A DNA stretch of 43,905 nucleotides, taken from positions 1-43,905 of the forward strand of contig JAJFIJ010000139.1 in the NCBI GenBank assembly GCA_021775105.1, in the 5' to 3' direction. Below are positions 30,476-40,991 of this stretch, in pieces. Source of the DNA: Rhodospirillales bacterium. GTDB lineage: Bacteria > Pseudomonadota > Alphaproteobacteria > Rhodospirillales > Casp-alpha2. A program made the position numbers and the translations under genes. Position 1 is the first letter of the stretch; each line of letters begins with the position of its first letter. The notes beneath the pieces are model-generated. The model did no database searches and had not been told where the DNA came from. It saw only the letters and a program-made list of their open reading frames with translations.

Positions 30476-31224
30476 TTCGGAAGTTTTCTTTGCAACGGTT
30501 TCCATCCTTCCGGCGTGTGCATTTCCAGCGGCGGAAAGGTCGCCTTGTAGGCCATTTTCCGCGAGCTTTCGACCCAGAACCCGAGATACACATACCCAAG
30601 CCCCTGAAGCCGGGCATTTTCGATCAGCCACAGGATCATGTAGGTGCCAAGGCTGCGGGTATCTTCCTCAGGATCAAAGAAACTGTAGACAGCGGACAAT
30701 CCGTCTTCAACACGGTCCGCCAGCATCACACCGACAAGGCGCCCGTCCGGTGTTCGAAATTCAGCGACAAAAGTATCAATCGGCGTTTCTTCAATCAGAG
30801 CCTGATATTCGTAAAAATCCATTTTTGCCATATCGCCGCTGGCGTGACGGGCATGCTGATAGTCGGTAAATATCTGATACTGTTCAGTTGTTGCCGCCGG
30901 ACCCGATTCGTCGGCGGTGACATCAAGGTTCTTGCCCAGAATTCGGCGCTGCGAACGCGATGGCGTGAAGCCGGGCGCAACAATCCGGACCGGGATGCAT
31001 TCCTGACAACCAGGACAGGCCGGGGCGTAAACGATACCATGGCTGCGCCGGAAACCGGCCATCGACAGTTGATCATGCAGGCGGACGGCATCCCGCCCGA
31101 CGAGTTCAGTCACCACCCGGCGTTCCGCCCGTCCTTCAATATAGGGGCAGGGCAGGCTGGTGGTGGCAAAAAAGAAATGTGTGCCGTATATGGGTTGGTG
31201 ACGCATTCGATCCGTATTTTCCAC
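30472..31224 (-). CDS. bpt: aspartate/glutamate leucyltransferase (arginyl-tRNA--protein transferase family)
   Basis: CPYIEGRAERRVVTEL, LSMAGFRRSHGIVYAPACPGCQECIPVRI, YSFFDPEEDTRSLGTYMILWLIENARLQGLGYVYLGFWV. Confidence 0.93.
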   Translation of the reverse strand: MENTDRMRHQPIYGTHFFFATTSLPCPYIEGRAERRVVTELVGRDAVRLHDQLSMAGFRRSHGIVYAPACPGCQECIPVRIVAPGFTPSRSQRRILGKNLDVTADESGPAATTEQYQIFTDYQHARHASGDMAKMDFYEYQALIEETPIDTFVAEFRTPDGRLVGVMLADRVEDGLSAVYSFFDPEEDTRSLGTYMILWLIENARLQGLGYVYLGFWVESSRKMAYKATFPPLEMHTPEGWKPLQRKLPK

Positions 31225-31310
31225 CTGTACGCAGAAAAATCTGCCTGCAAAAAGGTTAGGCGAAGCCTTTCATCGAATCAACAGATAACAAATCACGATA
31301 ACCCGATCAG

Positions 31311-32423
31311 TTATTGTGCCTCAATAGCCGGCTGCAGTTCCAGAATAACGCCCAACCCGTCTGGCGTTATTTGATGAGGAATGCTCGACGGAATACCCGA
31401 TGAAATAGGCGCAGAGTTGCCGCCAGGAACAGCAGAACTACCACTTTCCTGCAACTGCTGGCGCTTAATGTCACCAAGACCTGGCAATACCTCTTCTTCT
31501 TTCTTGGGTTCAGCTTTGGCCGGATTGCCTTCTCCAGTCCCCTTGAGCAGGATAATTGACAGTCGCCGATTGCGGGAATTTTTTGGATCATCGACCAGCA
31601 GGGGTTCGGTTGCCGCCTTGCCAACGACACTGGAAAAGCGATTTTCCGGGACCTTGAAATGCTGCAACGAACGGCGGGTAGAATTCGCCCGATCCGCCGA
31701 AAGCTCCCAGTTGCTATAACCATTGTCAGTGACAAAGGGCACTGAATCCGTATGTCCGGAGATCGAAAGTTTGTTAGGTAATTGGGAGATCACCTTGGCC
31801 ACCAGTTCAAGCAGGCGCTTGGTATGCAGATACATATCCGCGCCGCCGCTCGGGAACATTGCAAGGCCATCCTGATCAACCAACTGAATCCGCAATCCCT
31901 CCGGCGTATTATCGACCATCAGACTTTCCGCCAACTGGCGCATCTGCGGGATACCGGCGATGGTTTCCTCCAGCTCTTCCTTGGCTTTTTCGAACTGTTC
32001 CTGCTCCGCCTTCTCCAGCGCTTCGGCAGACGGGTCGGATGAGCTCACGCCGTCACCGTCACCCTCAGCCTGACTTTCTGAATCGTCTTCGCCGCCGGTT
32101 CCGGCTTTCGGTGGCGGCAGATCAACCGTCACCGCATCACGCGATGTCGAACTGGAAGCCGCACCTTCTTCGGTGATGGTTTTGCCGCCCAGAATATCGC
32201 CGCTACCGCTGGTCGAACTGGATGCAGTCACCGGGGCAAAGTAGTTGGATATACCCTCAAGCTGTTCCTGGGTAACTGAATTCAACAACCACAACAGCAG
32301 AAAGAAGGCCATCATGGCCGTCACGAAATCGGCGTAAGCAATCTTCCACGCGCCACCATGGGCACCGGCATGGCCCTTGTTGATCTTCTTGATGATAATC
32401 GGTTGCGGGCCAGCTTCAGCCAT
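31311..32423 (-). CDS. motB: flagellar motor stator protein MotB
   Basis: HGGAWKIAYADFVTAMMAFFLLLWLL; OmpA-like LSISGHTDSVPF...NWELSADRANSTRRSL. Confidence 0.94.
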   Translation of the reverse strand: MAEAGPQPIIIKKINKGHAGAHGGAWKIAYADFVTAMMAFFLLLWLLNSVTQEQLEGISNYFAPVTASSSTSGSGDILGGKTITEEGAASSSTSRDAVTVDLPPPKAGTGGEDDSESQAEGDGDGVSSSDPSAEALEKAEQEQFEKAKEELEETIAGIPQMRQLAESLMVDNTPEGLRIQLVDQDGLAMFPSGGADMYLHTKRLLELVAKVISQLPNKLSISGHTDSVPFVTDNGYSNWELSADRANSTRRSLQHFKVPENRFSSVVGKAATEPLLVDDPKNSRNRRLSIILLKGTGEGNPAKAEPKKEEEVLPGLGDIKRQQLQESGSSAVPGGNSAPISSGIPSSIPHQITPDGLGVILELQPAIEAQ

Positions 32424-32457
32424 ATTGCATTCCTGGTTTAAGTTCCATTAGACACAG

Positions 32458-33318
32458 CTAACCCAACGGTGGCAGATTTCCGATGGTTTCCTCGACTTCT
32501 GCAAATGTCGGACGCATGTCACCGGCCAGGGTTTTACGGGCGAATTCGACGGAAACCTGTGGTGCGTATCCCTGCATGTGCCCCATCAGGGCAACCTTGA
32601 TACATTGCATGTAATGACCGTCTGATCCGTAAATCGCGCTCAGGGAACTGGCCATCGGTGCAAGTATTCCATAGGACATGAAAATTCCGAAAAATGTACC
32701 GACCAGTGCCGCAGCAATCAGTCCGCCCAGAATTTCCGGTGGTTCGGTGATCGAACTCATGGTGACGATAACGCCGAGCACAGCGGCAACAATCCCCAAG
32801 GCAGGAACCGCATCGGCGAAAGCCTGAATTGCGCCGGCAATCGCGTGTTGCTCTCCGTGGTGAATTTCCAGTTCCTCATCCATCACGGCCTCAACTTCGT
32901 GCGGCGTATTGGCCCCCAAAGTCAGGAGACGCAGGTAATCACAGAGAAATTCAACAGCGTGGTGATCTCCCTGAAACATCGGAAATGCACCGAACAACGC
33001 ACTGTCGTTCGGATTCTCGACATGGCTTTCCAAGGCAAGGTCGCCTTTCGACTTGGCCAGTTTGAAAACCGAGTAAAGAACGCTTAGCAGTTCGGCGTAA
33101 TGATCCTTTTTATATTTTGGCCCCTTAATCAGGGTTCCTATGCATTTCGCTGATCCTATCAACACAGGTTTCGGGTTGGCGACCACAAACGCGCCAATAC
33201 CGCCCCCAAGAATGATCAGAAATTCAATGGGTTGCCATAGGACACCGAGATCCCCGTGAATGGAATAGCCCCCAAAAATACAGCCGATAACGACGATAAT
33301 TCCAACGATGAAGAGCAT
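32458..33318 (-). CDS. motA: flagellar motor stator protein MotA
   Basis: MLFIVGIIVVIGCIFGGYSIHGDLGVLWQPIEFLIILGGGIGAFVVANP; PALGIVAAVLGVIVTMSSI; GTFFGIFMSYGILAPMA. Confidence 0.95.
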   Translation of the reverse strand: MLFIVGIIVVIGCIFGGYSIHGDLGVLWQPIEFLIILGGGIGAFVVANPKPVLIGSAKCIGTLIKGPKYKKDHYAELLSVLYSVFKLAKSKGDLALESHVENPNDSALFGAFPMFQGDHHAVEFLCDYLRLLTLGANTPHEVEAVMDEELEIHHGEQHAIAGAIQAFADAVPALGIVAAVLGVIVTMSSITEPPEILGGLIAAALVGTFFGIFMSYGILAPMASSLSAIYGSDGHYMQCIKVALMGHMQGYAPQVSVEFARKTLAGDMRPTFAEVEETIGNLPPLG

Positions 33319-33554
33319 TTACAGTCCTGAATTTCCCTCTAACTACACGCTACGGCAGTCGGTCTATAGAGCTTTGTTGATATTGTTGTCGCAAACGCTA
33401 TCGTCTAGTACCTGAACGAGCAAGTTTTATGTCATTTCAAGACATTTCATTATACTAAGTAGTTGCAACAAATGAGAAACAAAAATTCTTCTCTACTGAC
33501 GTGCCGACCCGCAAAGTGGTCTCCGATAGGGGATTGTATACCCCGATTTTTGTC

Positions 33555-34346
33555 ATGAAAACTACCCGAAACCCAAGCAATTCACGCACGAATAAGTATC
33601 CACCGATTTTGGTTGCAATGTTTTCCCTGTTCGTTGCAGGCCTGATTTGGATGGCCTTACTGGCTGTCGTTACCCAGTTCTCGGATATCCGTCTGTCATT
33701 ACCTTTTGTTCTGGGCGGGGTGGGAATCGTTGCTTCATTGATCGGAATCCGCTTCAAACTGGCAAAATGGTGGGGACCGATTCTCCTTCTCCTTCCGATC
33801 GCCCTCGGTACGTCGCTGTATTTCCCGGTACCGCCATGGGTCTATCTGGCCTGCTTTGCCGTGTTGGTGATTATCTACTGGAATGCGGCCGGAGAGCGCG
33901 TCCCGCTATACCTTACCAACACCCGGACCTGGGCGACGATTGAAACTCTTGTTGGGCAGGACGCCAAAAAATTTGCCGATCTTGGCTGTGGCGTCGGGGG
34001 AGGGTTGCTTTATCTCGGTCGCCAACACCCGGATATGATCATCACAGGAATAGAATCGGCACCTGTTCCCTATGTGATCTCAAAATTGCGGGTTCGTCTT
34101 CTGGGACTGGAAAACATACACATTCGTTTTGGCGATATGTGGACGGAGGATCTTGCTGATTACGACGCTGTATACGCGTTCCTCTCTCCTGAACCCATGA
34201 GCAGGCTATACCAGAAGGTAAAATCCGAAATGCGGACCGGCACGACCTTCATCAGCAATTCGTTTGCCGTTGAAGGCCATGAACCGGACGACATCGTACA
34301 TGTCGACGATTCCCGAAAAACCAAACTGCTGATCTGGAAATTCTAA
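33555..34346 (+). CDS. membrane-anchored class I SAM-dependent methyltransferase-like protein
   Basis: Several N-terminal TM segments then FADLGCGVGGGLLYLGRQHPDMIITGIESAPVPYVISKLRVRL...FGDMWTEDLADYDAVYAFL. Confidence 0.75.
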   Translation: MKTTRNPSNSRTNKYPPILVAMFSLFVAGLIWMALLAVVTQFSDIRLSLPFVLGGVGIVASLIGIRFKLAKWWGPILLLLPIALGTSLYFPVPPWVYLACFAVLVIIYWNAAGERVPLYLTNTRTWATIETLVGQDAKKFADLGCGVGGGLLYLGRQHPDMIITGIESAPVPYVISKLRVRLLGLENIHIRFGDMWTEDLADYDAVYAFLSPEPMSRLYQKVKSEMRTGTTFISNSFAVEGHEPDDIVHVDDSRKTKLLIWKF

Positions 34347-34406
34347 AGCAAATCCCGAGAAGATGAGTTCATCTGCGACGACGTACTTGCGACAAAATCA
34401 AATATC

Positions 34407-35636
34407 CTAGCGCTGCCGCCCGTCATCAGAATCAAGTAACCTGACGGTAAAACCTCCGGCCTTCAGGGCAGAGAGGATTTGACTGACGTGGTTCCGGTCC
34501 AGGGTTTCAACAACAACATCCAGATCCGCTTCCTTGATCGGGACATCATAGTTGAGACGTTGATGGTAGACTTCAATGATATTGCCGCCACTGTCGCCGA
34601 TCAGGCCAGAGACCTTTGACAGGACACCCGGAATATCCGGCAACTTGATTCTCAGACTGACAAGTCGGCCTTCACGCACCAGTCCGCGCATCAATACAGA
34701 TGACAGCAGGCGGGAGTCCATATTGCCGCCACTGACGATCAGGCCGACCCGTCGGCCTTCAAAGCGCGCGCGATGGGTCATCAGCGCGGCCAGCGACGCG
34801 GCACCAGCGCCTTCGACGACAACGCGCGGACCTTCCAGATAAAGTTGAACCGCTTTTTCAATGGCGATCTCGTCGACCAGCAACACGTCAGATACAAGTT
34901 CGGAGACGATCTGGCGGGTCAACTTGCCGGGCGCCTTGACGGCAATACCTTCGGCAATCGTCGCCCCCGCTTCGTCAGGGATATTTTCTCCCGCCAGAAC
35001 CCGCGCCATCGCCGGATAAAGCGATGACTGGACACCAATAACTTCAATGTCAGGTTTCAGGGCCTTGGCAGCAATGGCGCATCCCGAAATCAGGCCACCG
35101 CCACCGATGGGGGCAATCAGGACATCCAAATCTGGATGGTTATCAAGCAATTCCAGTCCGACAGTCCCCTGACCGGCAATAATGTCAGGATCATCAAAGG
35201 GATGGACGAAAATTTTTCCTTCTTCCTCAACCATGTTGTTCGCGGCAATCCAGGCCTCTGCCAGACTGTGTCCTTTCAGGATAACCTTGGCTCCCAACGC
35301 CTCCGTTCGCCCGACCTTGGTGAAGGGCGTGCCTTCCGGCATGAAAATGGTTGCCGGAATTCCCAGTCTGACCGCGTGATAGGCAACCCCCTGGGCATGG
35401 TTACCAGCCGATACCGCAACAACCCCGACGGCTTTCTGCTCGGCGGTCAATCCAGACAGCTTTATATATGCCCCGCGTGCCTTGAACGAGCCTGTAACCT
35501 GAAGGTTTTCAAGCTTGAGGACGACATCCAGACCGATTTCGCCCGAGATCGCTTCAGAAGCCAGCGAAGGCGTGCGAAGAATCTGCCCCGTCAACGCTTT
35601 CGATGCATTTTGAATGTCTGCAATGGTGACGGTCAT
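34407..35636 (-). CDS. ilvA: threonine ammonia-lyase (PLP-dependent, with C-terminal ACT domain)
   Basis: LKLENLQVTGSFKARGAYIKL, VSAGNHAQGVAYHAVRLGIPATIFMPEGTP, GGGGLISG, C-terminal ACT region. Confidence 0.9.
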   Translation of the reverse strand: MTVTIADIQNASKALTGQILRTPSLASEAISGEIGLDVVLKLENLQVTGSFKARGAYIKLSGLTAEQKAVGVVAVSAGNHAQGVAYHAVRLGIPATIFMPEGTPFTKVGRTEALGAKVILKGHSLAEAWIAANNMVEEEGKIFVHPFDDPDIIAGQGTVGLELLDNHPDLDVLIAPIGGGGLISGCAIAAKALKPDIEVIGVQSSLYPAMARVLAGENIPDEAGATIAEGIAVKAPGKLTRQIVSELVSDVLLVDEIAIEKAVQLYLEGPRVVVEGAGAASLAALMTHRARFEGRRVGLIVSGGNMDSRLLSSVLMRGLVREGRLVSLRIKLPDIPGVLSKVSGLIGDSGGNIIEVYHQRLNYDVPIKEADLDVVVETLDRNHVSQILSALKAGGFTVRLLDSDDGRQR

Positions 35637-35691
35637 TCAGCTTCCCCTGTAGCCTGATGATGTGCCCTTGTAGCACCATCATTCCCTGACT

Positions 35692-38100
35692 TCACGGGCG
35701 CTTTTCCCGAGACGGTGCCTTTTTGGGGAGCAAGGTCAGTTTTTTCACATTCCGGGTGTTGTTGTCCTGCGCTTCACTCATGAATGTCAGATATCCGCCA
35801 TCACGCCATCGGCTGACAAGATCGGCATAATGTTCAGACAAAAAGTTTCCCGACTGACCGGTCGCAATCATAAACCGTGAATTGGCGATATCGTTCAGAT
35901 CGTAGATGGCACGATAACCGGGTCCGTGAATGTGGGCGAAAGGTGATCGTTCGTTGTTAGGCCGGGTCGCCCCGCGATTAACTGTATAATTTCCACCATC
36001 AGTTGGAATACTGATATCGGCCAGGTGATTGAGCAGGGGAACACGGGTCAATACCTGATGGGTAAAGGTCGCCCGATGGGTTTTCCCCCATGCCCATTTT
36101 TCAAGATTTGCACCGTGTTGTTCTGACAGGCGATCAATGGTTCGCCGGAAAGAGTGATTGACAAGTTCGGTGCAATTTTCGGGTTTTGGTGTCTTGATAT
36201 CATCACACCACAATGGTCGCCGCGTTAGCACCGACTTGATAAAACGTGGTCGCAGTTTCAGATAGGCCGGTGTCAGATTTTCCAGTTCATCAGAATAAAC
36301 AAGCTTGTTCAGTTCCAGTAACCAGGTTGAAAAAATCAGGGGTTCCGGCCGCTTCCGGGCCATGGTCCCGTCCCATTTTTGCAGCAGGGAGAGGGCTGCT
36401 TTATCTGCATCGCGTTCCGCCGTCGCCATAGCCAACAGCTTGGGAAGAATATCTTTTGCCATCAGGGACACCGCGTCATTTTGCAGCGACTGAACCTGTT
36501 TGAACGCAACCTTTTCTGTTGTCCCAAGTTGCTGTTCGATCCGGTCTGCACGATACCGCGCGGCCCAGTCATGGGAGATGAAGTAGGGATAATCCTCACC
36601 AACAACTCGATTGTTGGCGTTAATGATCATTGCCGCCGGCGGATTGAACTCGGATGGCATTTCATCAAACGGAATAAAGCTCATCCAGTCTGTTTCTCCC
36701 AGCCATCCAGGGCTCGGAACCACCCCGCTGCCGGCCCCCCGGACAGGCACTTTTCCGGCGGTTCTGAAGCCGATATTTCCACTGCTGTCGGCATAGGCAA
36801 AATTCAGCACAGGTCCCTGAATCAAACGAACAGCGTCCTGAAAAGCCCTCCAGTTTTTCGCCCGGTTCAGGTGAAAAAATGCGCTCGATGTCAGGTCTTC
36901 ATTCTCAAGATATGTAGCGGATAACGCAACGACATGATTGTCGTCTCCAAGCGATCCAATATCTCCGCGAACATCCGAAAGAACCGGTCCATGGTACGAG
37001 CTTCGAACGTTCAACACCTGATCAGGCTGCCCCTTGACCTTGATGATTTCCTCGCGAACTTCAAATTCGGCATCGCCTTCCGATATCAGATAGCGGGACG
37101 AATTCCCGGCAACCAGCTTTTCAACAAACAGGTCTTCAGAATCCGCCTGGGTTGACGTGATTCCCCATGCGATATCATTATTCACCCCAAGTATATGGAA
37201 AGGCACGCCCGGAACAGTGGCCCCCATAATCTGCAAGTCTGGCGTTTCAATTCTGGCCAGATACCACATGATCGGTGCGGAAAACCCGAGATGCGGATCA
37301 TTTGCCAGAATGGCGCCGCCCGTTTCCGTTTTATCAGGACCAAGCGCCCAGATGTTCGATGCGCCTGTTGGCTGCCCGTTGGGCCAGGGGGGCAGGACGG
37401 AAAGACCGGCAAACAGCCTGTCGTTCATTTCCGGCGACAAACCGGTGATCGTAAACGGAGCATTGGCAGGATAGGCGGGCCAGAGCTCTCCGACCCGTTC
37501 CGGCGCTATTTTTCTGGCGATCAGGGCGCGCAGAACCTCGGTCCGGAAATTCCCGGCCAGACGGGTCGCCATGATTTTACCCCAGACCAGCGAATCCGCA
37601 ATCTGCCAAGGTTCCGGGGTAAAATAAAATCCGGCAAATTCCGGGCTCGGAAGCCCGGATCTGTTTTTTAACCAGCCATTGACGCCACGGGCATAAGCGG
37701 CAAGGGCCCGACGGACTGGCTCATCAAGTGATTGCGCCTGAAGTTCCGCCAACCGGTAAAGTCCGAGTGTCCGCATCCACCTGTCCGCGCCAAGCGTCGC
37801 GTCTCCCATGATTTCGGACAAGCGTCCACCACCAAACCGGCGCATGGTTTCCATCTGCCAAAACCGGTCCTGGGCGTGGACATATCCCAGTGCGAAGTAG
37901 GCATCTTCATCTGATTCCGCCAGAATGTGAGGAACACCATCGCCGTCGCGTGTGATGGAAACGGGCGAATTGATACCCGTCAGCTGTTCCGAACCTGAAA
38001 GTTCAGGCAGAGAAGTCCGCAGCCAGAAAAGTCCACTCAGTCCAATCACAACGATGAGTGCGGGCAGGCCAATCAGACCAATGATCAAAGAACGTTTCAC
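35692..38100 (-). CDS. penicillin acylase family protein (Ntn hydrolase)
   Basis: GDGVPHILAESDEDAYFALGYVHAQDRFWQMETMRRFGGGRLSEIMG; predicted autoprocessing region TGASNIWALGPDKTETGGAILANDPHLGFSAPIMWY. Confidence 0.93.
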   Translation of the reverse strand: MKRSLIIGLIGLPALIVVIGLSGLFWLRTSLPELSGSEQLTGINSPVSITRDGDGVPHILAESDEDAYFALGYVHAQDRFWQMETMRRFGGGRLSEIMGDATLGADRWMRTLGLYRLAELQAQSLDEPVRRALAAYARGVNGWLKNRSGLPSPEFAGFYFTPEPWQIADSLVWGKIMATRLAGNFRTEVLRALIARKIAPERVGELWPAYPANAPFTITGLSPEMNDRLFAGLSVLPPWPNGQPTGASNIWALGPDKTETGGAILANDPHLGFSAPIMWYLARIETPDLQIMGATVPGVPFHILGVNNDIAWGITSTQADSEDLFVEKLVAGNSSRYLISEGDAEFEVREEIIKVKGQPDQVLNVRSSYHGPVLSDVRGDIGSLGDDNHVVALSATYLENEDLTSSAFFHLNRAKNWRAFQDAVRLIQGPVLNFAYADSSGNIGFRTAGKVPVRGAGSGVVPSPGWLGETDWMSFIPFDEMPSEFNPPAAMIINANNRVVGEDYPYFISHDWAARYRADRIEQQLGTTEKVAFKQVQSLQNDAVSLMAKDILPKLLAMATAERDADKAALSLLQKWDGTMARKRPEPLIFSTWLLELNKLVYSDELENLTPAYLKLRPRFIKSVLTRRPLWCDDIKTPKPENCTELVNHSFRRTIDRLSEQHGANLEKWAWGKTHRATFTHQVLTRVPLLNHLADISIPTDGGNYTVNRGATRPNNERSPFAHIHGPGYRAIYDLNDIANSRFMIATGQSGNFLSEHYADLVSRWRDGGYLTFMSEAQDNNTRNVKKLTLLPKKAPSREKRP

Positions 38101-38272
38101 GAAAGAACACTACGGAAATGAAGGTACTGGTGCCAGCCCATACTATATAATTTTACCGGGACAGCTTGTTGCCGCAGGGCAATTGCACCGGTTTGAACGA
38201 TGAACTATAAGGCAATTGTGGCTCACTAATTTAATTCGACGTTCATCAGGATCGCCAGAGGACCCCCAGACC

Positions 38273-39493
38273 ATGACGACAGGCCCGCTTCACGGATTAC
38301 GCGTATTCGATCTCACCCGCATTCTGGCCGGGCCCTCCTGCACGCAGATGCTGGGCGATATGGGGGCCGATGTGATCAAGATCGAACGCCCCGGTACAGG
38401 CGACGACACCCGGCGGTTTGCTCCGCCCTTTATCAGCGATGAGAACGGCAACGATACGGAAGAAAGTGCCTATTTCTGTTCGACCAACCGTAACAAACGT
38501 TCAGTCACCCTTGACTTGACGCGCCCAAAAGGTCAGGAAATCGCCCGCCAGTTGATCGCCAAGAGCGATATTCTGGCTGAGAATTTCAAAACCGGCGGCC
38601 TTGCCAAATACGGTCTCGGTTATGACGATCTGAAAGATGAATTTCCCGGACTGATATATTGTTCAATTACCGGGTTCGGTCATACTGGCCCCTATGCGCC
38701 GCGTCCGGGTTATGATGTTCTGATTCAGGGGATGGGCGGATTCATGAGCGTTACCGGTGACCCCGAAGGTGATCCGCAAAAGGCCGGAATCCCCATTTCC
38801 GACCTGATGGCCGGTATGTATGCCGCCGTCGCCATCAATGCAGCCCTTCGCCACCGTGAAGTGACAGGCGAGGGGCAGTTTATTGATATCGGTATGCTGG
38901 ATACGACCGCGGCGATGCTGTCGATCATGGGGGCAAATTATCTGGCGACCGGAAAGAACCCGCCAAGACTGGGCAATGCCCACCCGAATATTGTGCCCTA
39001 CCAGTCCTTTCCGACCGCCGATGGCGACATCATTCTGGCCGTCGGTAACGACGGGCAGTTCGAGCGGTTCTGCAAATTCGCCGATGTTGAGCACCTTCTT
39101 GAGGATGAACGCTTCTCGACCAACGGCGCACGGGTCCGCAATCGGGCTGAGCTGGTTCCAATTTTACGCGAACTGATCGCCTCAAAACCTTCCAAACACT
39201 GGCTTGACGGGCTTGAAGCCGTCAATGTCAGTTGCGGACCCATAAATACGCTTGAGCAGGTCTTTAACGACCCGCAGGTGAAAGCGCGCGAAATGCGGTT
39301 GAAAATGGATCATCCCGTGGCCGGCAATCGCCCGATCGACCTGATCGGTAGTCCGCTTCATATGTCCGCCACACCACCAACCTACAGGCTGGCCCCGCCG
39401 ATGCTGGGTCAGCATACCGACGAAATCCTCAGGGAATTGCTGGGAACCGGCGATGATGACCTCGCGACACTTCGGGCGGAAGGCATCATTTAG
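38273..39493 (+). CDS. CaiB/BaiF family CoA-transferase
   Basis: LHGLRVFDLTRILAGPSCTQMLGDMGADVIKIERPGTGDDTRRFAPPF; NRNKRSVTLDLTRPKGQEIARQL. Confidence 0.95.
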   Translation: MTTGPLHGLRVFDLTRILAGPSCTQMLGDMGADVIKIERPGTGDDTRRFAPPFISDENGNDTEESAYFCSTNRNKRSVTLDLTRPKGQEIARQLIAKSDILAENFKTGGLAKYGLGYDDLKDEFPGLIYCSITGFGHTGPYAPRPGYDVLIQGMGGFMSVTGDPEGDPQKAGIPISDLMAGMYAAVAINAALRHREVTGEGQFIDIGMLDTTAAMLSIMGANYLATGKNPPRLGNAHPNIVPYQSFPTADGDIILAVGNDGQFERFCKFADVEHLLEDERFSTNGARVRNRAELVPILRELIASKPSKHWLDGLEAVNVSCGPINTLEQVFNDPQVKAREMRLKMDHPVAGNRPIDLIGSPLHMSATPPTYRLAPPMLGQHTDEILRELLGTGDDDLATLRAEGII

Positions 39494-40338
39494 TGGTGGT
39501 TCAGTGTTCATTTGAGGCCACGGGCCCTGCCGGTCCACACAAGATAGCTTATATGGATTGGGACGACAGGGAAAACCCGGATACCCTGTTTTGCGTTCAC
39601 GGATTAACCCGCAATTCCAGAGACTTCGATTCCATTGCGGATGTTTTGAGTGAGCGTTACCGGGTGATCTGCATGGATGTGGCCGGGCGCGGTGACAGCG
39701 AGTGGTTAAGCCGTCCGGAAGACTATTCCTATCCGCAATACCTGTCCGACGCGCTGGCCCTTCTCAAACACCTTGAATGCGATCAGGTTGACTGGCTCGG
39801 CACATCGATGGGCGGCATTCTGGGCATGATGATTGCAGCTATGCCAAAAACGGTGATCAAGCGCCTGATCATAAACGATATTGGTCCGTTCATTCCGAAT
39901 GCGGCGTTAAAACGAATCTCGGAATATCTTGGCGACCGGCCAGCATTTCGGTCCCTTGAGGCCTTTGAAGCGCGTCTTCGCCACATTCACGCGACGTTCG
40001 GACCCTTGACGAACAAACAATGGTCTCATCTTGCAACCCATAGCGCACGCCAGATTGATCCTGAACATTGGGATTTCAAATACGACCCGGCCATCGCCAT
40101 TCCGTTTGCCGCAGTTGCTGATCAGGACATTGACCTGTGGGACATCTGGGAGGCCATATCTTGCCCGACATTTATCTTGCGAGGCGCCGTTTCAGACCTG
40201 TTGCCGCGCGAAATAGCTGAACAGGCAAAATTGCGCGGCCCCAAGGCAACAGTACGTGAGTTCGATGGCATCGGTCATGCCCCGGCGCTGATGGCCGAAG
40301 ATCAAATCCAGTGTATTCGGAACTGGCTTGACGGTTGA
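39493..40338 (+). CDS. alpha/beta hydrolase
   Basis: FCVHGLTRNSRDFDSIADVLSERYRVICMDVAGRGDSEWL; nucleophile elbow LGTSMGG; GIGHAPALM; GTG start overlaps the CaiB-like stop (TAGTG). Confidence 0.93.
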   Translation: MVVQCSFEATGPAGPHKIAYMDWDDRENPDTLFCVHGLTRNSRDFDSIADVLSERYRVICMDVAGRGDSEWLSRPEDYSYPQYLSDALALLKHLECDQVDWLGTSMGGILGMMIAAMPKTVIKRLIINDIGPFIPNAALKRISEYLGDRPAFRSLEAFEARLRHIHATFGPLTNKQWSHLATHSARQIDPEHWDFKYDPAIAIPFAAVADQDIDLWDIWEAISCPTFILRGAVSDLLPREIAEQAKLRGPKATVREFDGIGHAPALMAEDQIQCIRNWLDG

Positions 40339-40487
40339 CATCTTGAAACATCCGGAAACACCGCTGAAACATGGATTTGGGCTAGACTGCGTGTAGCTTG
40401 GCAAGATAAGCCTATATGACGAATTGTCTGATCCGGGCCGAGTCGGTTCGACAGACCAGAAAATTGACGTGTTGGAGTATTTAAAAG

Positions 40488-40988
40488 ATGAATAACGCCC
40501 TGGCGACTACTGATTCCCACGACCTGACAGCAACTCACCCAGGCAAGGATCTTGAGGATTTTGTAACCTTTTTTGTCGCCGACCAGATGTTCGGTATTCC
40601 TGTCCTCAAGGTTCAGGACATCCTGACACCGGACAGTATTGCTTCGATTCCGCTGGCTCCGCCGGAAGTAAAAGGTTCGATTAATCTTCGTGGACGGATC
40701 GTAACGGTAATCGATGTCCGTGTCCGGCTTGGCCTTACCGGCCATGACCTGGCCAAAGGCGCGGGCAATATGGGGGTTACAGTTGAGCATGAAAATGATC
40801 TCTACACCCTGCTGGTTGATCGCATTGGTGATGTCGTCGGTTTGTCAAACGATACTTACGAGAAAAACCCGGCAACCCTGGATCCACAGTGGCGTGAATT
40901 TTCGGTCGGTGTTTACCGTCTGGAAAAACAGTTGATGGTGGTCCTTGATATCGACCAGATGCTGGATATTGTTTATTCCAACAGGTAA
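40488..40988 (+). CDS. cheW: chemotaxis protein CheW
   Basis: FVTFFVADQMFGIPVLKVQDILTPDSIASIPLAPPEVKGSINLRGRIVTVIDVRVRLGL. Confidence 0.94.
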   Translation: MNNALATTDSHDLTATHPGKDLEDFVTFFVADQMFGIPVLKVQDILTPDSIASIPLAPPEVKGSINLRGRIVTVIDVRVRLGLTGHDLAKGAGNMGVTVEHENDLYTLLVDRIGDVVGLSNDTYEKNPATLDPQWREFSVGVYRLEKQLMVVLDIDQMLDIVYSNR

Positions 40989-40991
40989 TCG

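Noticed and set aside
30394-31374. 326-aa plus-strand ORF
   Set aside because: Fully antisense to bpt and the PNPOx-like gene, both recognised families with translational coupling; a mirror ORF in high-GC coding DNA
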